This document shows positions 28,708 to 36,298 of a stretch of 39,201 nt of DNA, in pieces. The DNA is from Propionibacteriaceae bacterium (GTDB lineage: Bacteria; Actinomycetota; Actinomycetes; Propionibacteriales; Propionibacteriaceae): assembly GCA_031268515.1 (NCBI GenBank), contig JAIRXC010000088.1, positions 1 to 39,201 of the forward strand, read 5' to 3'. How positions within the stretch are numbered: the stretch's first letter is position 1; each line of letters begins with the position of its first letter. The translations under genes were made by a program, and so were the position numbers. The notes beneath the pieces are model-generated. The model saw only the letters and a list, made by a program, of their open reading frames with translations. It made no database searches and was not told where the DNA came from.

Positions 28708-29019
28708 TTTATCGGACGGGCGAGCGGCGGTCAATAGTCCGTAGCGTCTCCGCCCGTAGGTTTGACAGGGCGGCGGCGGAACCGTTGTCGTCAACGATTG
28801 GCGGCAAGCCAGCGAAGTAAGCTCCACGGGCCCAAAGCGCGCGAGCCACCGCAATAAATTCGGTGCTTAGATAGCTCGAAAGTTGACAAGGTGTGCAGGG
28901 GTGCATAAGTTACCCGCAATGCCTGGGAGCAAGACTGCAAGCAGTTAACAGTCAGATGTCCGCGCAGATGGGGAACGAGCAAACTTACTCCGTCTTCACC
29001 TAGTAGAGAGGGGCCCACG
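28708..29019 (+). promoter_or_regulatory. Leader of the island: candidate promoter TTGACA (28883-28888)
   Basis: This gap holds no gene. TTGACA is followed after 15-17 bases by CATAAG/TAAGTT (28904-28911), a modest -10, giving a leader of about 105 bases before the first peptide gene. GC content falls here from the SPFH operon into the island. Antisense ORFs in the track are shadows. Confidence 0.45.
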
Positions 29020-29262
29020 ATGCAAGCTGGTTACTATATTGCCCAATTCATTTTTAACAAACTTAATGCAATGGGTTGGGTTTCGGCTCGAAACTGGGTA
29101 GCCAATCTCGTCGGCGTTACTCTGGCAACCACCATAATGAATGTCCTCGCGGCAGGCGGCGTGGTCGGCCTTGGCGCGTATTTTGGCTTCCACTCGTATC
29201 TTTATGGGTTCTTTGCAGGACCCATCGGTGCGGTGGTGCTTGGCGTGGTCGGTTCTCTGTAA
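29020..29262 (+). CDS. Hydrophobic 80-aa bacteriocin-like peptide 1
   Basis: ATG 29020 has GAGAGGGG six bases upstream. The product begins MQAGYYIAQFIFNKLNAMGW and has two long hydrophobic segments (ANLVGVTLATTIMNVLAAGG and GFFAGPIGAVVLGVVGSL) with few charges, ending in a hydrophobic Leu. It has no Sec signal with cleavage site, no double-Gly leader and no Cys, so it is not a typical lantibiotic or class IIa peptide. Size, hydrophobicity, TTIMNVLAAGG-like helices and the downstream SpoIIM/DUF95 and ABC genes point to a circular bacteriocin precursor. I aligned it by hand with peptide 2 and found 40 of 80 identical. Antimicrobial function is inference; a holin-like or signalling peptide is possible. 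Confidence 0.75.
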   Translation: MQAGYYIAQFIFNKLNAMGWVSARNWVANLVGVTLATTIMNVLAAGGVVGLGAYFGFHSYLYGFFAGPIGAVVLGVVGSL

Positions 29263-29466
29263 GCGAACGAACCAGTCGGTTCCTGAGGGTAAACTAATGA
29301 TGAGGCGCCTATCTGGTATCGGTCCATCCCCAGCCGTCATTTCATGACAGTAAAACATTGCAGAAAGAACGAGTAATTTCGGCCGTCTTGTGCAGCCGCT
29401 AGACAACGGGTGCGCAGGATTACACAGAGAGCGTTTATTTTTCGCATCAACTAGAAAGGAATTATG
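29263..29466. other. Gap between the two peptide genes
   Basis: I see no gene or strong terminator. It is AT-richer than the flanking chromosome, and the second ribosome site is at its end. Confidence 0.5.
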
Positions 29467-29709
29467 ATGCAAGCAGGTTATCTATTGGCGCAGTACCTTC
29501 TCAAGAAGCTCAACGCTAGCGGCAGCGCAGCCGCGAGGAATCAGCTAGCAGCTTTTGTTGGCATGGCGACCGCTTCGACAATCGTGTGCATCCTCCAAGC
29601 TGGTGGAGTGGCTGCTCTCACTGTCTGGTTCGGGGCAAACTCAGCTGTTGTTGGAGCGCTGGCCGGCCCCTTCGGTGTCGTGGGTCTTGCAGTTATCGGC
29701 GCTCTCTGA
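29467..29709 (+). CDS. Hydrophobic 80-aa bacteriocin-like peptide 2, paralogue of peptide 1
   Basis: The track starts at ATG 29464, but AAAGGA at 29455-29460 is better spaced for ATG 29467. That start also restores the same N-terminus, MQAGYLLAQYLLKKLNASGS. It shares MQAGY, KLNA, SARN/AARN, STI, LQAGGV and AGP with peptide 1 and ends VIGAL. It has one Cys, none in peptide 1. Two paralogues with identical length and no indels suggest a two-component system or a duplicated precursor. It has its own ribosome site and lies 204 bp behind peptide 1. Confidence 0.75.
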   Translation: MQAGYLLAQYLLKKLNASGSAAARNQLAAFVGMATASTIVCILQAGGVAALTVWFGANSAVVGALAGPFGVVGLAVIGAL

Positions 29710-29904
29710 CATCACTTTAAGACGCCAACTCTGATAGGGGTTGGAGTTTCTATCCTTAAGGGCAGCGTGTAAGTGAGTTCTCACCCTACCTGTTCTACTC
29801 TGCTTGCTCGGTAAGGTGAACCCCCCACCTCTTGATGAGCGTCTATGAACGCAGTGAGTAGGACTTGCCCTTGCGTCAAACTCTCAATATCGTAAGGACT
29901 GACA
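29710..29904 (+). promoter_or_regulatory. Leader with hairpins between the peptides and the processing/transport genes
   Basis: CCAAC (29725-29729) pairs with GTTGG (29740-29744), followed by AGTTTC. GATAG and CTATC nearby form an alternative stem that excludes it. Further on, CACCCTACC (29782-29790) can pair with GGTAAGGTG (29810-29818) with one mismatch. A weak terminator or attenuator here would let the structural peptides be made in excess over the transport genes, as is common in bacteriocin clusters (inference). Confidence 0.35.
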
Positions 29905-30384
29905 ATGAGACGGCTATTACCGGTTCTCGTGCTGGCCTATATAAGTTTCATTACTTGGATGGCTTATGATAATGTAGACAGTGATTTTATGCGCACAATA
30001 GCTCAGACGAACAAATCGTGGGTAGTTGTTGTGGCTCTTGGTGTTCTATATTCTGGTATCACGCTAGTGACAATTTGGTTAATTCGTCTATTATATCGTT
30101 TCGCCTATAGGTTGGCGGTTCCGGGTGAGTTCTGTGCGAAGACGGTGAACTCCCAAGGGCTGCTCATGATTGTCATGTGCCTCTTTTCTCACGCGCTAGC
30201 TGTGTGGGTCAAGATTATTTCAGGGTTGGCGCTTGGGGCGGTTTCTTTTCTATTTCCGTTGGGGTTAATCATTTGGATTGGCATGAAGGACCCGCTACTC
30301 CGTGGCGCCCGTAAGATCATCGTTGGGACTCCTTTGTATCTGTACATCCTCGCTGATGCGGCTTTGATCATTTGGTTTCAGTAG
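29905..30384 (+). CDS. Small membrane protein, about 4 TM helices, unknown family
   Basis: It has 159 residues. ATG 29905 follows TAAGGA by 8 bases. Helices: LLPVLVLAYISFITWMAY, VVVVALGVLYSGITLVTIWL, GLLMIVMCLFSHALAVWVKI with ISGLALGAVSFLFPLGLIIW, and GTPLYLYILADAALIIWF. I recognise no family. First in the transport block, it may be an immunity or maturation membrane protein of the peptide system. It ends 8 bases before the SpoIIM-like gene. Confidence 0.75.
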   Translation: MRRLLPVLVLAYISFITWMAYDNVDSDFMRTIAQTNKSWVVVVALGVLYSGITLVTIWLIRLLYRFAYRLAVPGEFCAKTVNSQGLLMIVMCLFSHALAVWVKIISGLALGAVSFLFPLGLIIWIGMKDPLLRGARKIIVGTPLYLYILADAALIIWFQ

Positions 30385-30392
30385 GCAGCTCG

Positions 30393-30962
30393 ATGGTTAA
30401 TACAGAAACTTCGACGCGACACTCGGAACGCGCAGAGGTACTGTCAGAAATAATTCTGTGCCATGTAGCTCTCGCGGTATTTCTCGCCTTTGTTGGCTTC
30501 TTGGTCGCAGAGTGGGCGGTGGCCGGGTTCTTTGGAGATGCCCTGCGGCAATCAACATTGCCGGTCACGCTTTCGGTGACTCACAGCGAGATGTGGGGGA
30601 TATTTTTCCATAACATAGCATTTTTTCTCGCGGTGTCTGTTCTGCCTATGTTTAATTCCGTCGTCGTGGCCGCACAATTCTTTATCCTGGGGGCCATGGC
30701 AAGTCTAATCACGAATCTACCGCCGTCGGTACAATTCGAAATATTCTATCGCCATGCGCTCCTCGAGGTTGCTGCGCTACTATTGGCCGTGGCCGTGAGC
30801 TATGTCCTGTATTTTTCGGTTAGGCAATTCATTAAGGCACCTCGACGAGACACAGGAGCATTGAAGTGGAGGCTTTTACCGGCTATTCCCATGTACGCTG
30901 GTATCGTCACTCTGACGCTAATTGGTGCAATTTTGGAGGGATCTGTCTTTGTACGTCTTTGA
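30393..30962 (+). CDS. SpoIIM/DUF95-like integral membrane protein
   Basis: I use ATG 30393 (189 residues), nine bases after the previous stop, rather than the TTG at 30372 inside that gene. It shows HNIAFFLAVSVLPMFNSVVV, then QFEIFYRHALLEVAALLLAV, then VTLTLIGAILEGSVFVRL. These match the SpoIIM pattern of an N in TM2, a Phe/Asn-rich loop, the (P)HALLE(V/L) motif and a final helix with conserved Glu. DUF95 proteins of this type are a hallmark of circular bacteriocin clusters (AS-48C, circularin, carnocyclin), where they are needed for production or immunity. The usual PHG is RHA here. The assignment is by motif only. Confidence 0.7.
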   Translation: MVNTETSTRHSERAEVLSEIILCHVALAVFLAFVGFLVAEWAVAGFFGDALRQSTLPVTLSVTHSEMWGIFFHNIAFFLAVSVLPMFNSVVVAAQFFILGAMASLITNLPPSVQFEIFYRHALLEVAALLLAVAVSYVLYFSVRQFIKAPRRDTGALKWRLLPAIPMYAGIVTLTLIGAILEGSVFVRL

Positions 30963-31530
30963 TGAGATGTCATTTCGTTACCGAGAATGGGTCTTCGAAG
31001 CCTACTCGGGCTCCATCGAAATTTCCAAGGTTGGACTCGTGGGAAAGAATGGTTGTGGTAAGACGACGTTGCTCAAGCTGCTTGATCGGCAGCTTAAGCC
31101 TCAGAAGGGGCGTATTAGGGTGGCGGGGTCGACTTACATGGTCGATTTTGACTTGTCATCGTACAAGGCTTTCTGGCCAGATGATGTCGTGGAACTCTGC
31201 TCTCATCTGAGTTCTTTTGACACGACGCAGGCCGATCACGTCATCGACTATCTCGGGTTGGGAGATTACATCAAGACTCCGATAGGAGAACTCTCCAAAG
31301 GCACAGTCAAAAAAGTGGCGCTGCTGATGGGGTTCATGTCCACAGCCGATGTCTTATTGGTCGACGAACCCTTTGAGTCCATCGATCAAGAGTCAAATTC
31401 CCACCTGGTGATGATGTTGCGGCAGCGTCAGGGGAGCCACGTAATTGTCAGCCATGATGAGGGTATTCTGCGTCAATGTGTAGACACGGTCTACACGATT
31501 ACCGATAGGAAGCTGGCGGAAAGCCCGTGA
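30949..31530 (+). CDS. ABC transporter ATPase (short, 193 aa)
   Basis: The best start is TTG 30949, with GGAGG nine bases upstream, giving MYVFDEMSFRYREWVFEAYS; it overlaps the SpoIIM-like gene by 14 bases. Walker A is GKNGCGKTT, the signature is LSKGTVKKVALL (variant of LSGGQ), Walker B is VLLVDEPFESID, and the switch His is IVSHDEG. In AS-48-type clusters a single ATPase of this size pairs with the DUF95 protein and confers production or immunity. Here it is also coupled by a 4-base overlap to the large membrane protein behind it, which is its likely permease. Confidence 0.9.
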   Translation: MYVFDEMSFRYREWVFEAYSGSIEISKVGLVGKNGCGKTTLLKLLDRQLKPQKGRIRVAGSTYMVDFDLSSYKAFWPDDVVELCSHLSSFDTTQADHVIDYLGLGDYIKTPIGELSKGTVKKVALLMGFMSTADVLLVDEPFESIDQESNSHLVMMLRQRQGSHVIVSHDEGILRQCVDTVYTITDRKLAESP

Positions 31531-32840
31531 GAGATCTCTGCTCATCGCTGGTCCGTGTAGAGTTCCGCCGCCGCCAGTTTAAGCCCGTCAAGCAGACTTT
31601 TATCGGTCTCGGAGTGGGGACTGGAATGTCAGTATTCATGTTGGCCAGTCCGCAGTGGACGCTTTTCGCTCTGTTATTGTACTGCGTTTTCACCCAGTTC
31701 ATCGCCATGGACAGCAATGGCATATTTCTAAGTTTTCGCGATTGGTATCGCCTCGGTTTCCGCAGGCCTAGTTGGACTTATCGGATCGCCTATGTCACCG
31801 ATTACGTCATGCGCGACTGGTGGTTGGCAGATATCTTAGCCCTGATCGTTTGCTTGTTCGGCGCTATAGTGCAAAGCAAAACCCTATGGGGGGTGATCAT
31901 ATGGATCGTCTGGGTGGTTAATCTATGCGTGTTGCCTAGCCACGCTTACCTGGGATTCCGTACGACGGCCAAGGCTCGGACCATTTATTTGACAATTCTA
32001 ATGAGTTTTCTTGGCGGCGCTGCTCTGCTGTATGCCACCGGTTTTGATCTGCCAGATTGGGTCTGGTCTTGGATGCCTTTGTGGTGGCCGATTTTCTGCA
32101 TGATTTACCTGTTGGGCCTTGACGTTGTGACCTCCCGGATCCATACCCCGGGCTTCGACACCCACGGCGAGAGGAGGATCTTTGCTTGGATTCGACCACT
32201 GTCGCCGTTCTTGTTTAAAGATTTGCTGCTTTTCTATGGCATGGCAGTCGGCGCTGTATTTCTGGCAGGCTGCTTGTTCTTCGCGCTCCTGCCGACTGCC
32301 AATGGCTTACCCAAAATGCTGACCGTCAATGCGTTCATCGTTCTCGGTTGGATAAACCTGTTTATGGCTCGCAAAGAAAAGAATTACCGCCTCATAGCCG
32401 AGGATAACGTGTTCTCAGAGCAGGCTCTGCCACGCGATGGCCGCTTCATACGACACCGAAAGTTTGGCACTTTGGCTCTGGGGGCGATGATTCCGTTTGC
32501 TCTCTGTTGCATTGTGGCTCTGAGCGTCTCTTCCTCGTGGCGAATCTTACTGCTAGCAGCTGCTGTCTTTGCCGCCGGACTGGTCATCGACGCGCCGCTC
32601 ATCATCAGACGAGGCGCACTGGCCCGCAGACTGCGGACCGTAGTCAAGTATTCAATGATCCTCTTGCTGGCTCCGGTGATCTATACCGGTGGCTCTGAGT
32701 GGTCCATATTGGTCTACTGCGGCGTCCTATGCCTCCTGTATGCTCCTTCGTGTATCAGAGTTTATGGGATACGGCCTCGAAGAGTGCGATCTGGAGACTT
32801 AAACCGAACCGAGGCGCATGCAGTTGTTAGCGATATCTGA
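31527..32840 (+). CDS. Large membrane protein (437 aa), putative ABC permease partner
   Basis: GTG 31527 overlaps the ATPase stop (GTGA). About 10 hydrophobic helices: TGMSVFMLASPQWTLFALLL, LADILALIVCLFGAIVQ, WGVIIWIVWVVNLCVLPSHA, YLTILMSFLGGAALLYATG, LWWPIFCMIYLLGLDVV, FYGMAVGAVFLAGCLFFALL and four more towards the end. Loops are rich in Arg and aromatic residues. I recognise no specific family. Coupling to the ATPase suggests an exporter that secretes or expels the hydrophobic peptides. Confidence 0.8.
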   Translation: MRDLCSSLVRVEFRRRQFKPVKQTFIGLGVGTGMSVFMLASPQWTLFALLLYCVFTQFIAMDSNGIFLSFRDWYRLGFRRPSWTYRIAYVTDYVMRDWWLADILALIVCLFGAIVQSKTLWGVIIWIVWVVNLCVLPSHAYLGFRTTAKARTIYLTILMSFLGGAALLYATGFDLPDWVWSWMPLWWPIFCMIYLLGLDVVTSRIHTPGFDTHGERRIFAWIRPLSPFLFKDLLLFYGMAVGAVFLAGCLFFALLPTANGLPKMLTVNAFIVLGWINLFMARKEKNYRLIAEDNVFSEQALPRDGRFIRHRKFGTLALGAMIPFALCCIVALSVSSSWRILLLAAAVFAAGLVIDAPLIIRRGALARRLRTVVKYSMILLLAPVIYTGGSEWSILVYCGVLCLLYAPSCIRVYGIRPRRVRSGDLNRTEAHAVVSDI

Positions 32841-32860
32841 TACAAGTTAAGGACGCGATC

Positions 32861-33109
32861 ATGAAAACAAGCGAATTCAGGCATCTCGTTGAGCCGTTCG
32901 CGGCAGGATCTGATTATGTCGTTTATGGGTTGCGAAAAGCGAAACTCAATCAGTCCTGGTGGCATAAGATGGTAGTTGCCTTATCTCCATCGAGAGGCGT
33001 CATCGACTCAGAGGGCGGAATCTGGTTCCTGGTGGCGTGTGACTCACATAGCCTTTGCGCTGTCACTATGCCGTTTACCTGGAAACGGCTCGGCAGCGTT
33101 GATTTCTGA
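32861..33109 (+). CDS. Small soluble protein, 82 aa, unknown
   Basis: ATG 32861 has AAGGA seven bases upstream. The protein is MKTSEFRHLVEPFAAGSDYV onward, with NQSWWHKMVVALSP and IWFLVACDSHSLCAVTMPF. It is neither clearly secreted nor membrane-spanning. Its place between the two transporter blocks is where AS-48-type clusters carry a small immunity gene, but no sequence motif supports that. It could also be a truncated older gene. Confidence 0.55.
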   Translation: MKTSEFRHLVEPFAAGSDYVVYGLRKAKLNQSWWHKMVVALSPSRGVIDSEGGIWFLVACDSHSLCAVTMPFTWKRLGSVDF

Positions 33110-33155
33110 TGACCAAACGACTCTCATTGACGCGTTGTTAGACGGTCTGAGGTAG

Positions 33156-34466
33156 ATGAACATGAGAGCTATTTCAAGGACATGTTGGCAAATCTCTGAC
33201 GGTGTCCGGCTATGGCGAAATATCGTTTATATCATCACGATGGCGGCGCTGGCTTGTACCCTGACGAGTTGTAAAGACCCAGTGAGCGAACCGCAGACTT
33301 ATGTTCTTCAATACGAGAAGTATTCATATGCCGGGAATTTCATGCCAGCGATGATTTATCCTCTCGATCTCTCGAAAGCAGATGTCGCATACGCGGCTGG
33401 GACGCAGGTGGTCAAAGGGGAGGATCTGAGAGCCCAGACTCCCGAAATCCAGGAAATGTTGGCGCGCCTCCAGGCTAAAATCGACCACGCTATGAGTGAA
33501 AAAGACAGAGTATTGAGAGCTCTCGCTGAACTGAATCGTGGAGGGTTCGCCTACGAATGGGTGTCAGACGCTAGCCCGGAATCAGACGAGGTCCGCCAAG
33601 CGGGGCACGAAATCCAGTCCACAATTATTTCCTATAATCGTTCAGTTTCAGATTACACGCTACAAGCAATGAAGACAGATGCCGACATCGCCTCGTTGCA
33701 AACTCATATTGCATTAGCCGCGCCATGTGACGAAGCTGAGCCAGTAAGTACGCCTGCAACGCCCCAGATAACGCCCCAGATATCGTGCACCGATAATGCT
33801 ACATTGTTGAACTTACGCCAGCAGATAACTGACCTCAATGGCGCACGTGAGTCTGCAAGGACGGACTTGTCCTTCACCAAGATGGCTACAGATAATCAAC
33901 TGGGCTCATCCTTCGAAGCGCTTGCTGGCGTGTACGACCGCCTTATTGATGGCAACATCCAACAAATAGACACCTACCATGTGCCTTCTCCCGATTCCGG
34001 CACGCTCTCTATTGAAGATGGCAAGGCGTATGTGCTTTCGGCTGAATTCGTATTCGTATATATAGCGACGGAAACTCAGGTGGAAGCGCTGTCCGCCGCG
34101 ACCGATCTAAAAGCGGAGGTCGATGGCCATGTAGTAGCTGACTTGCTGTTGGCCTCAGTTAATTTCAGCGCCGAGTTCACAACGGATTTCCACTTGCCGA
34201 AATATGAAATGACATTCAGCGCCGAGAATACTCGACACGGGTTTGTTCCCAGTTCTCATGGAACGGCCACTATGACGCGCACATCCACTTCCATCGTCAT
34301 CCCGCCCGATTTTCTTGGCTTGCAGGGAGAGCGCAATTACGTACTTCTAGACGGTCGGGAAGTCACGGTCCAAGTCGTCAAGAATGCCGATGGCCAATGG
34401 GTATTGTTGTCTCCGTACTCGTCTCTCAGTGTAGGAGATGTCATTCAGGAAGTAGTGGGTGGGTAA
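33156..34466 (+). CDS. Surface lipoprotein, periplasmic-adaptor-like (HlyD/MacA-type) subunit
   Basis: It has 436 residues. ATG 33156 has TGAGG three bases upstream; ATG 33162 (9 bases) is equally possible. The signal helix IVYIITMAALACTLTSCK ends in a lipobox LTSC, so it is lipid-anchored. Next come a coiled-coil hairpin region (IQEMLARLQAKIDHAMSEKD to DLNGARESARTDL, residues 90-250) and beta-rich segments with the repeated GRE/GDVI pattern (LLDGREVTVQVVKNADGQWV). That order matches adaptors of MacB-type ABC systems. In AS-48 clusters the F protein is a similar coiled-coil subunit. Its stop TAA overlaps the next ATG (TAATG). Confidence 0.8.
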   Translation: MNMRAISRTCWQISDGVRLWRNIVYIITMAALACTLTSCKDPVSEPQTYVLQYEKYSYAGNFMPAMIYPLDLSKADVAYAAGTQVVKGEDLRAQTPEIQEMLARLQAKIDHAMSEKDRVLRALAELNRGGFAYEWVSDASPESDEVRQAGHEIQSTIISYNRSVSDYTLQAMKTDADIASLQTHIALAAPCDEAEPVSTPATPQITPQISCTDNATLLNLRQQITDLNGARESARTDLSFTKMATDNQLGSSFEALAGVYDRLIDGNIQQIDTYHVPSPDSGTLSIEDGKAYVLSAEFVFVYIATETQVEALSAATDLKAEVDGHVVADLLLASVNFSAEFTTDFHLPKYEMTFSAENTRHGFVPSSHGTATMTRTSTSIVIPPDFLGLQGERNYVLLDGREVTVQVVKNADGQWVLLSPYSSLSVGDVIQEVVGG

Positions 34467-35134
34467 TGATCAGCCTCACTGACGTCGGAAAGGTGTATAG
34501 AGGCAGGAATTTTGAAGTTGAGGCTCTGCGAAATGTTGATCTACAGGTGCCTATGGGGCAGTTCCTCTCCATCGTGGGAAAGAGCGGATCGGGCAAATCT
34601 TCTCTGCTTAAGATCATCGGCCTCTTAGACTTCGACCACACCGGCGAATACCTCTTCCACGGGTTGCGGTATGGAGGAGCTAAGGACTCCTTCGTCACGT
34701 CCGCCCGGAAAAATATTGGATACGTTTTCCAGGACTTTCAGTTGATCAGACGGTACACATTACGGAAGAATCTTCGAATAGCTGCCGCTATTCGAAAAGG
34801 ATCGCCCGTGGATGAGGAGGTCGATCTTTGCCTGGAGCGAGTGGGAATTGCAGACAAAGCGTTGAGCTATCCTGATGAATTAAGTGGCGGGCAGAAACAG
34901 AGAGCATCAGTTGCGCGAGCGATCATTGGCCAACCACGACTCATCATTGCGGATGAGCCTACTGGGTCCCTGGACTCGTCAACAGCTCAACAGATCGTGA
35001 CACTTCTGCGACAAGTGCACGATGACCTCCAGTGTTGCTTACTTCTCGTCACACACGATTCTGATATTGCTATGACTGCTGACAGGGTCGTAAAACTGGT
35101 GGCAGGAGAAGTTCGCCATGATATTCTTTATTAG
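34466..35134 (+). CDS. ABC transporter ATPase, MacB/LolD type
   Basis: ATG 34466 (MISLTDVGKVYRGRNFEVEA) overlaps the lipoprotein stop by one base; the ORF-track start lies inside that gene. Walker A is GKSGSGKSS, Q-loop VFQDFQLIRRYT, signature LSGGQKQRASVARA, Walker B LIIADEPTGSLD, and switch His LLVTHDSD. The VFQ, ADEPTGSLD and ARAI pattern is that of MacB/LolD-type ATPases that drive FtsX-like permeases, here the next gene. It has 222 residues, the normal length. Confidence 0.95.
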   Translation: MISLTDVGKVYRGRNFEVEALRNVDLQVPMGQFLSIVGKSGSGKSSLLKIIGLLDFDHTGEYLFHGLRYGGAKDSFVTSARKNIGYVFQDFQLIRRYTLRKNLRIAAAIRKGSPVDEEVDLCLERVGIADKALSYPDELSGGQKQRASVARAIIGQPRLIIADEPTGSLDSSTAQQIVTLLRQVHDDLQCCLLLVTHDSDIAMTADRVVKLVAGEVRHDILY

Positions 35135-36245
35135 GAACTGTCTCCAGGGCTTGTGGTTTAACAAGCTACGGTCGGCCCTAACCGGGATTGGCGTTCTGGT
35201 TGGAGTAGCCTCGGTCGTTCTCATTATGACCCTCTCAGCCTCCCTCCTAAATGATCTTAGCAACCAGAAGCCCAACTCGTGCGATTTCATCTTGATGAGC
35301 AGCGCTGAGGCCAATTTTGACCCGATGATTGTGATGTCCGACTCCGATATTGTGTCGAGACTTTCAACGATTTCCAAACGTCCAGATGTCAGCAGTTTCA
35401 CTCCGTCTAAGGTTGAGGCGCGGGTCCATGCGCAATTGGCATCAGGTGGTGACATCGGTTTCTTGGTTGCAGAGTTCGCTGACGATGTCCCTGTCGAGCA
35501 AGGACAGCCTTTCAGCCAGACGTCAGGCAATGTGGCAATCATGTACCGAAATCAAGAGTTTGCCAATATTAAGATTGGCGCGCGCATACTAGTCGACGGT
35601 GAAGTCTTCACCGTCATCGGTCTCACAGATTCACTCGGAACGGGGGGATCGACTCGACTATATTTTCCCTTGCGCTTGGAAGGACATGTGCACATCCATG
35701 AGGAAAGCGTGGCAGCGGCCTATACTCTTAGGGTGGCTAATGGAGTTGATCTCATGTCCGTGTGTCAATCCGCTCTGCGGCAACTCAACACAGGGATCGA
35801 CCCCAACTTGAAATTCATCGATATGAATGCTGAATTATCATCCATGCTGCAACAGTCCTTATTGTCGGTTCAAGTGGTTCTTGCGCTGATTGCCTCCGTT
35901 TCGTTGGCTGTTGCGGCGCTTAACATCTTAAACACAATGTACATCGCCACGCTCGAGAGGGCCGACGAGATCGCCATCTTCAAGTCGTTGGGAATGACGC
36001 GCGCTAGAGTGGTGCTGCTGTTCATTTTCGAATCAGTCGTCGTGGTGGCTTTGTTCGCCGCCATGGGCTGCCTCTTGGGCAATCTAGGCGCGTTAGTGAT
36101 TCTATCGCTGGTGGGTATGCCGATGGTATTTTCATGGCCCAGTGTGGTGGTGCTGCTGCCAGTCACTATCCTCGTTGGCCTAGGCGGGGGCTTCTACCCC
36201 GCGTATCGAGCTGCGAAGATCGATCCCGTTAGGCTGTTGAGATAG
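35118..36245 (+). CDS. FtsX-like permease, MacB-type
   Basis: ATG 35118 overlaps the ATPase by 17 bases and has GGAG about 10 bases upstream. One N-terminal helix (LTGIGVLVGVASVVLIMTLS) is followed by a large extracytoplasmic domain (residues about 45-255). Three C-terminal helices follow: VVLALIASVSLAVAALNILN, VLLFIFESVVVVALFAAMG, and SWPSVVVLLPVTILVGLGGG, ending FYPAYRAAKIDPVRLLR. The ERADEIAIFKSLGMTRARV and the AYRAAKIDP terminus are FtsX/MacB signatures. It has 375 residues, the usual size. With the lipoprotein and ATPase it forms a complete tripartite exporter, probably for export of or self-protection from the island's peptides (inference). It is the last gene of the island. Confidence 0.94.
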   Translation: MIFFIRNCLQGLWFNKLRSALTGIGVLVGVASVVLIMTLSASLLNDLSNQKPNSCDFILMSSAEANFDPMIVMSDSDIVSRLSTISKRPDVSSFTPSKVEARVHAQLASGGDIGFLVAEFADDVPVEQGQPFSQTSGNVAIMYRNQEFANIKIGARILVDGEVFTVIGLTDSLGTGGSTRLYFPLRLEGHVHIHEESVAAAYTLRVANGVDLMSVCQSALRQLNTGIDPNLKFIDMNAELSSMLQQSLLSVQVVLALIASVSLAVAALNILNTMYIATLERADEIAIFKSLGMTRARVVLLFIFESVVVVALFAAMGCLLGNLGALVILSLVGMPMVFSWPSVVVLLPVTILVGLGGGFYPAYRAAKIDPVRLLR

Positions 36246-36298
36246 CCTGTTTCAACCCCTGCTTGTCAGCTAGCCAGACCACTGATGTTGCTGGCGGC

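Noticed and set aside
29020-29709. Lantibiotic or class IIa bacteriocin reading of the two peptides
   Set aside because: No double-Gly leader, no YGNGV motif, almost no Cys/Ser/Thr cluster, and no LanB/C/M gene nearby.
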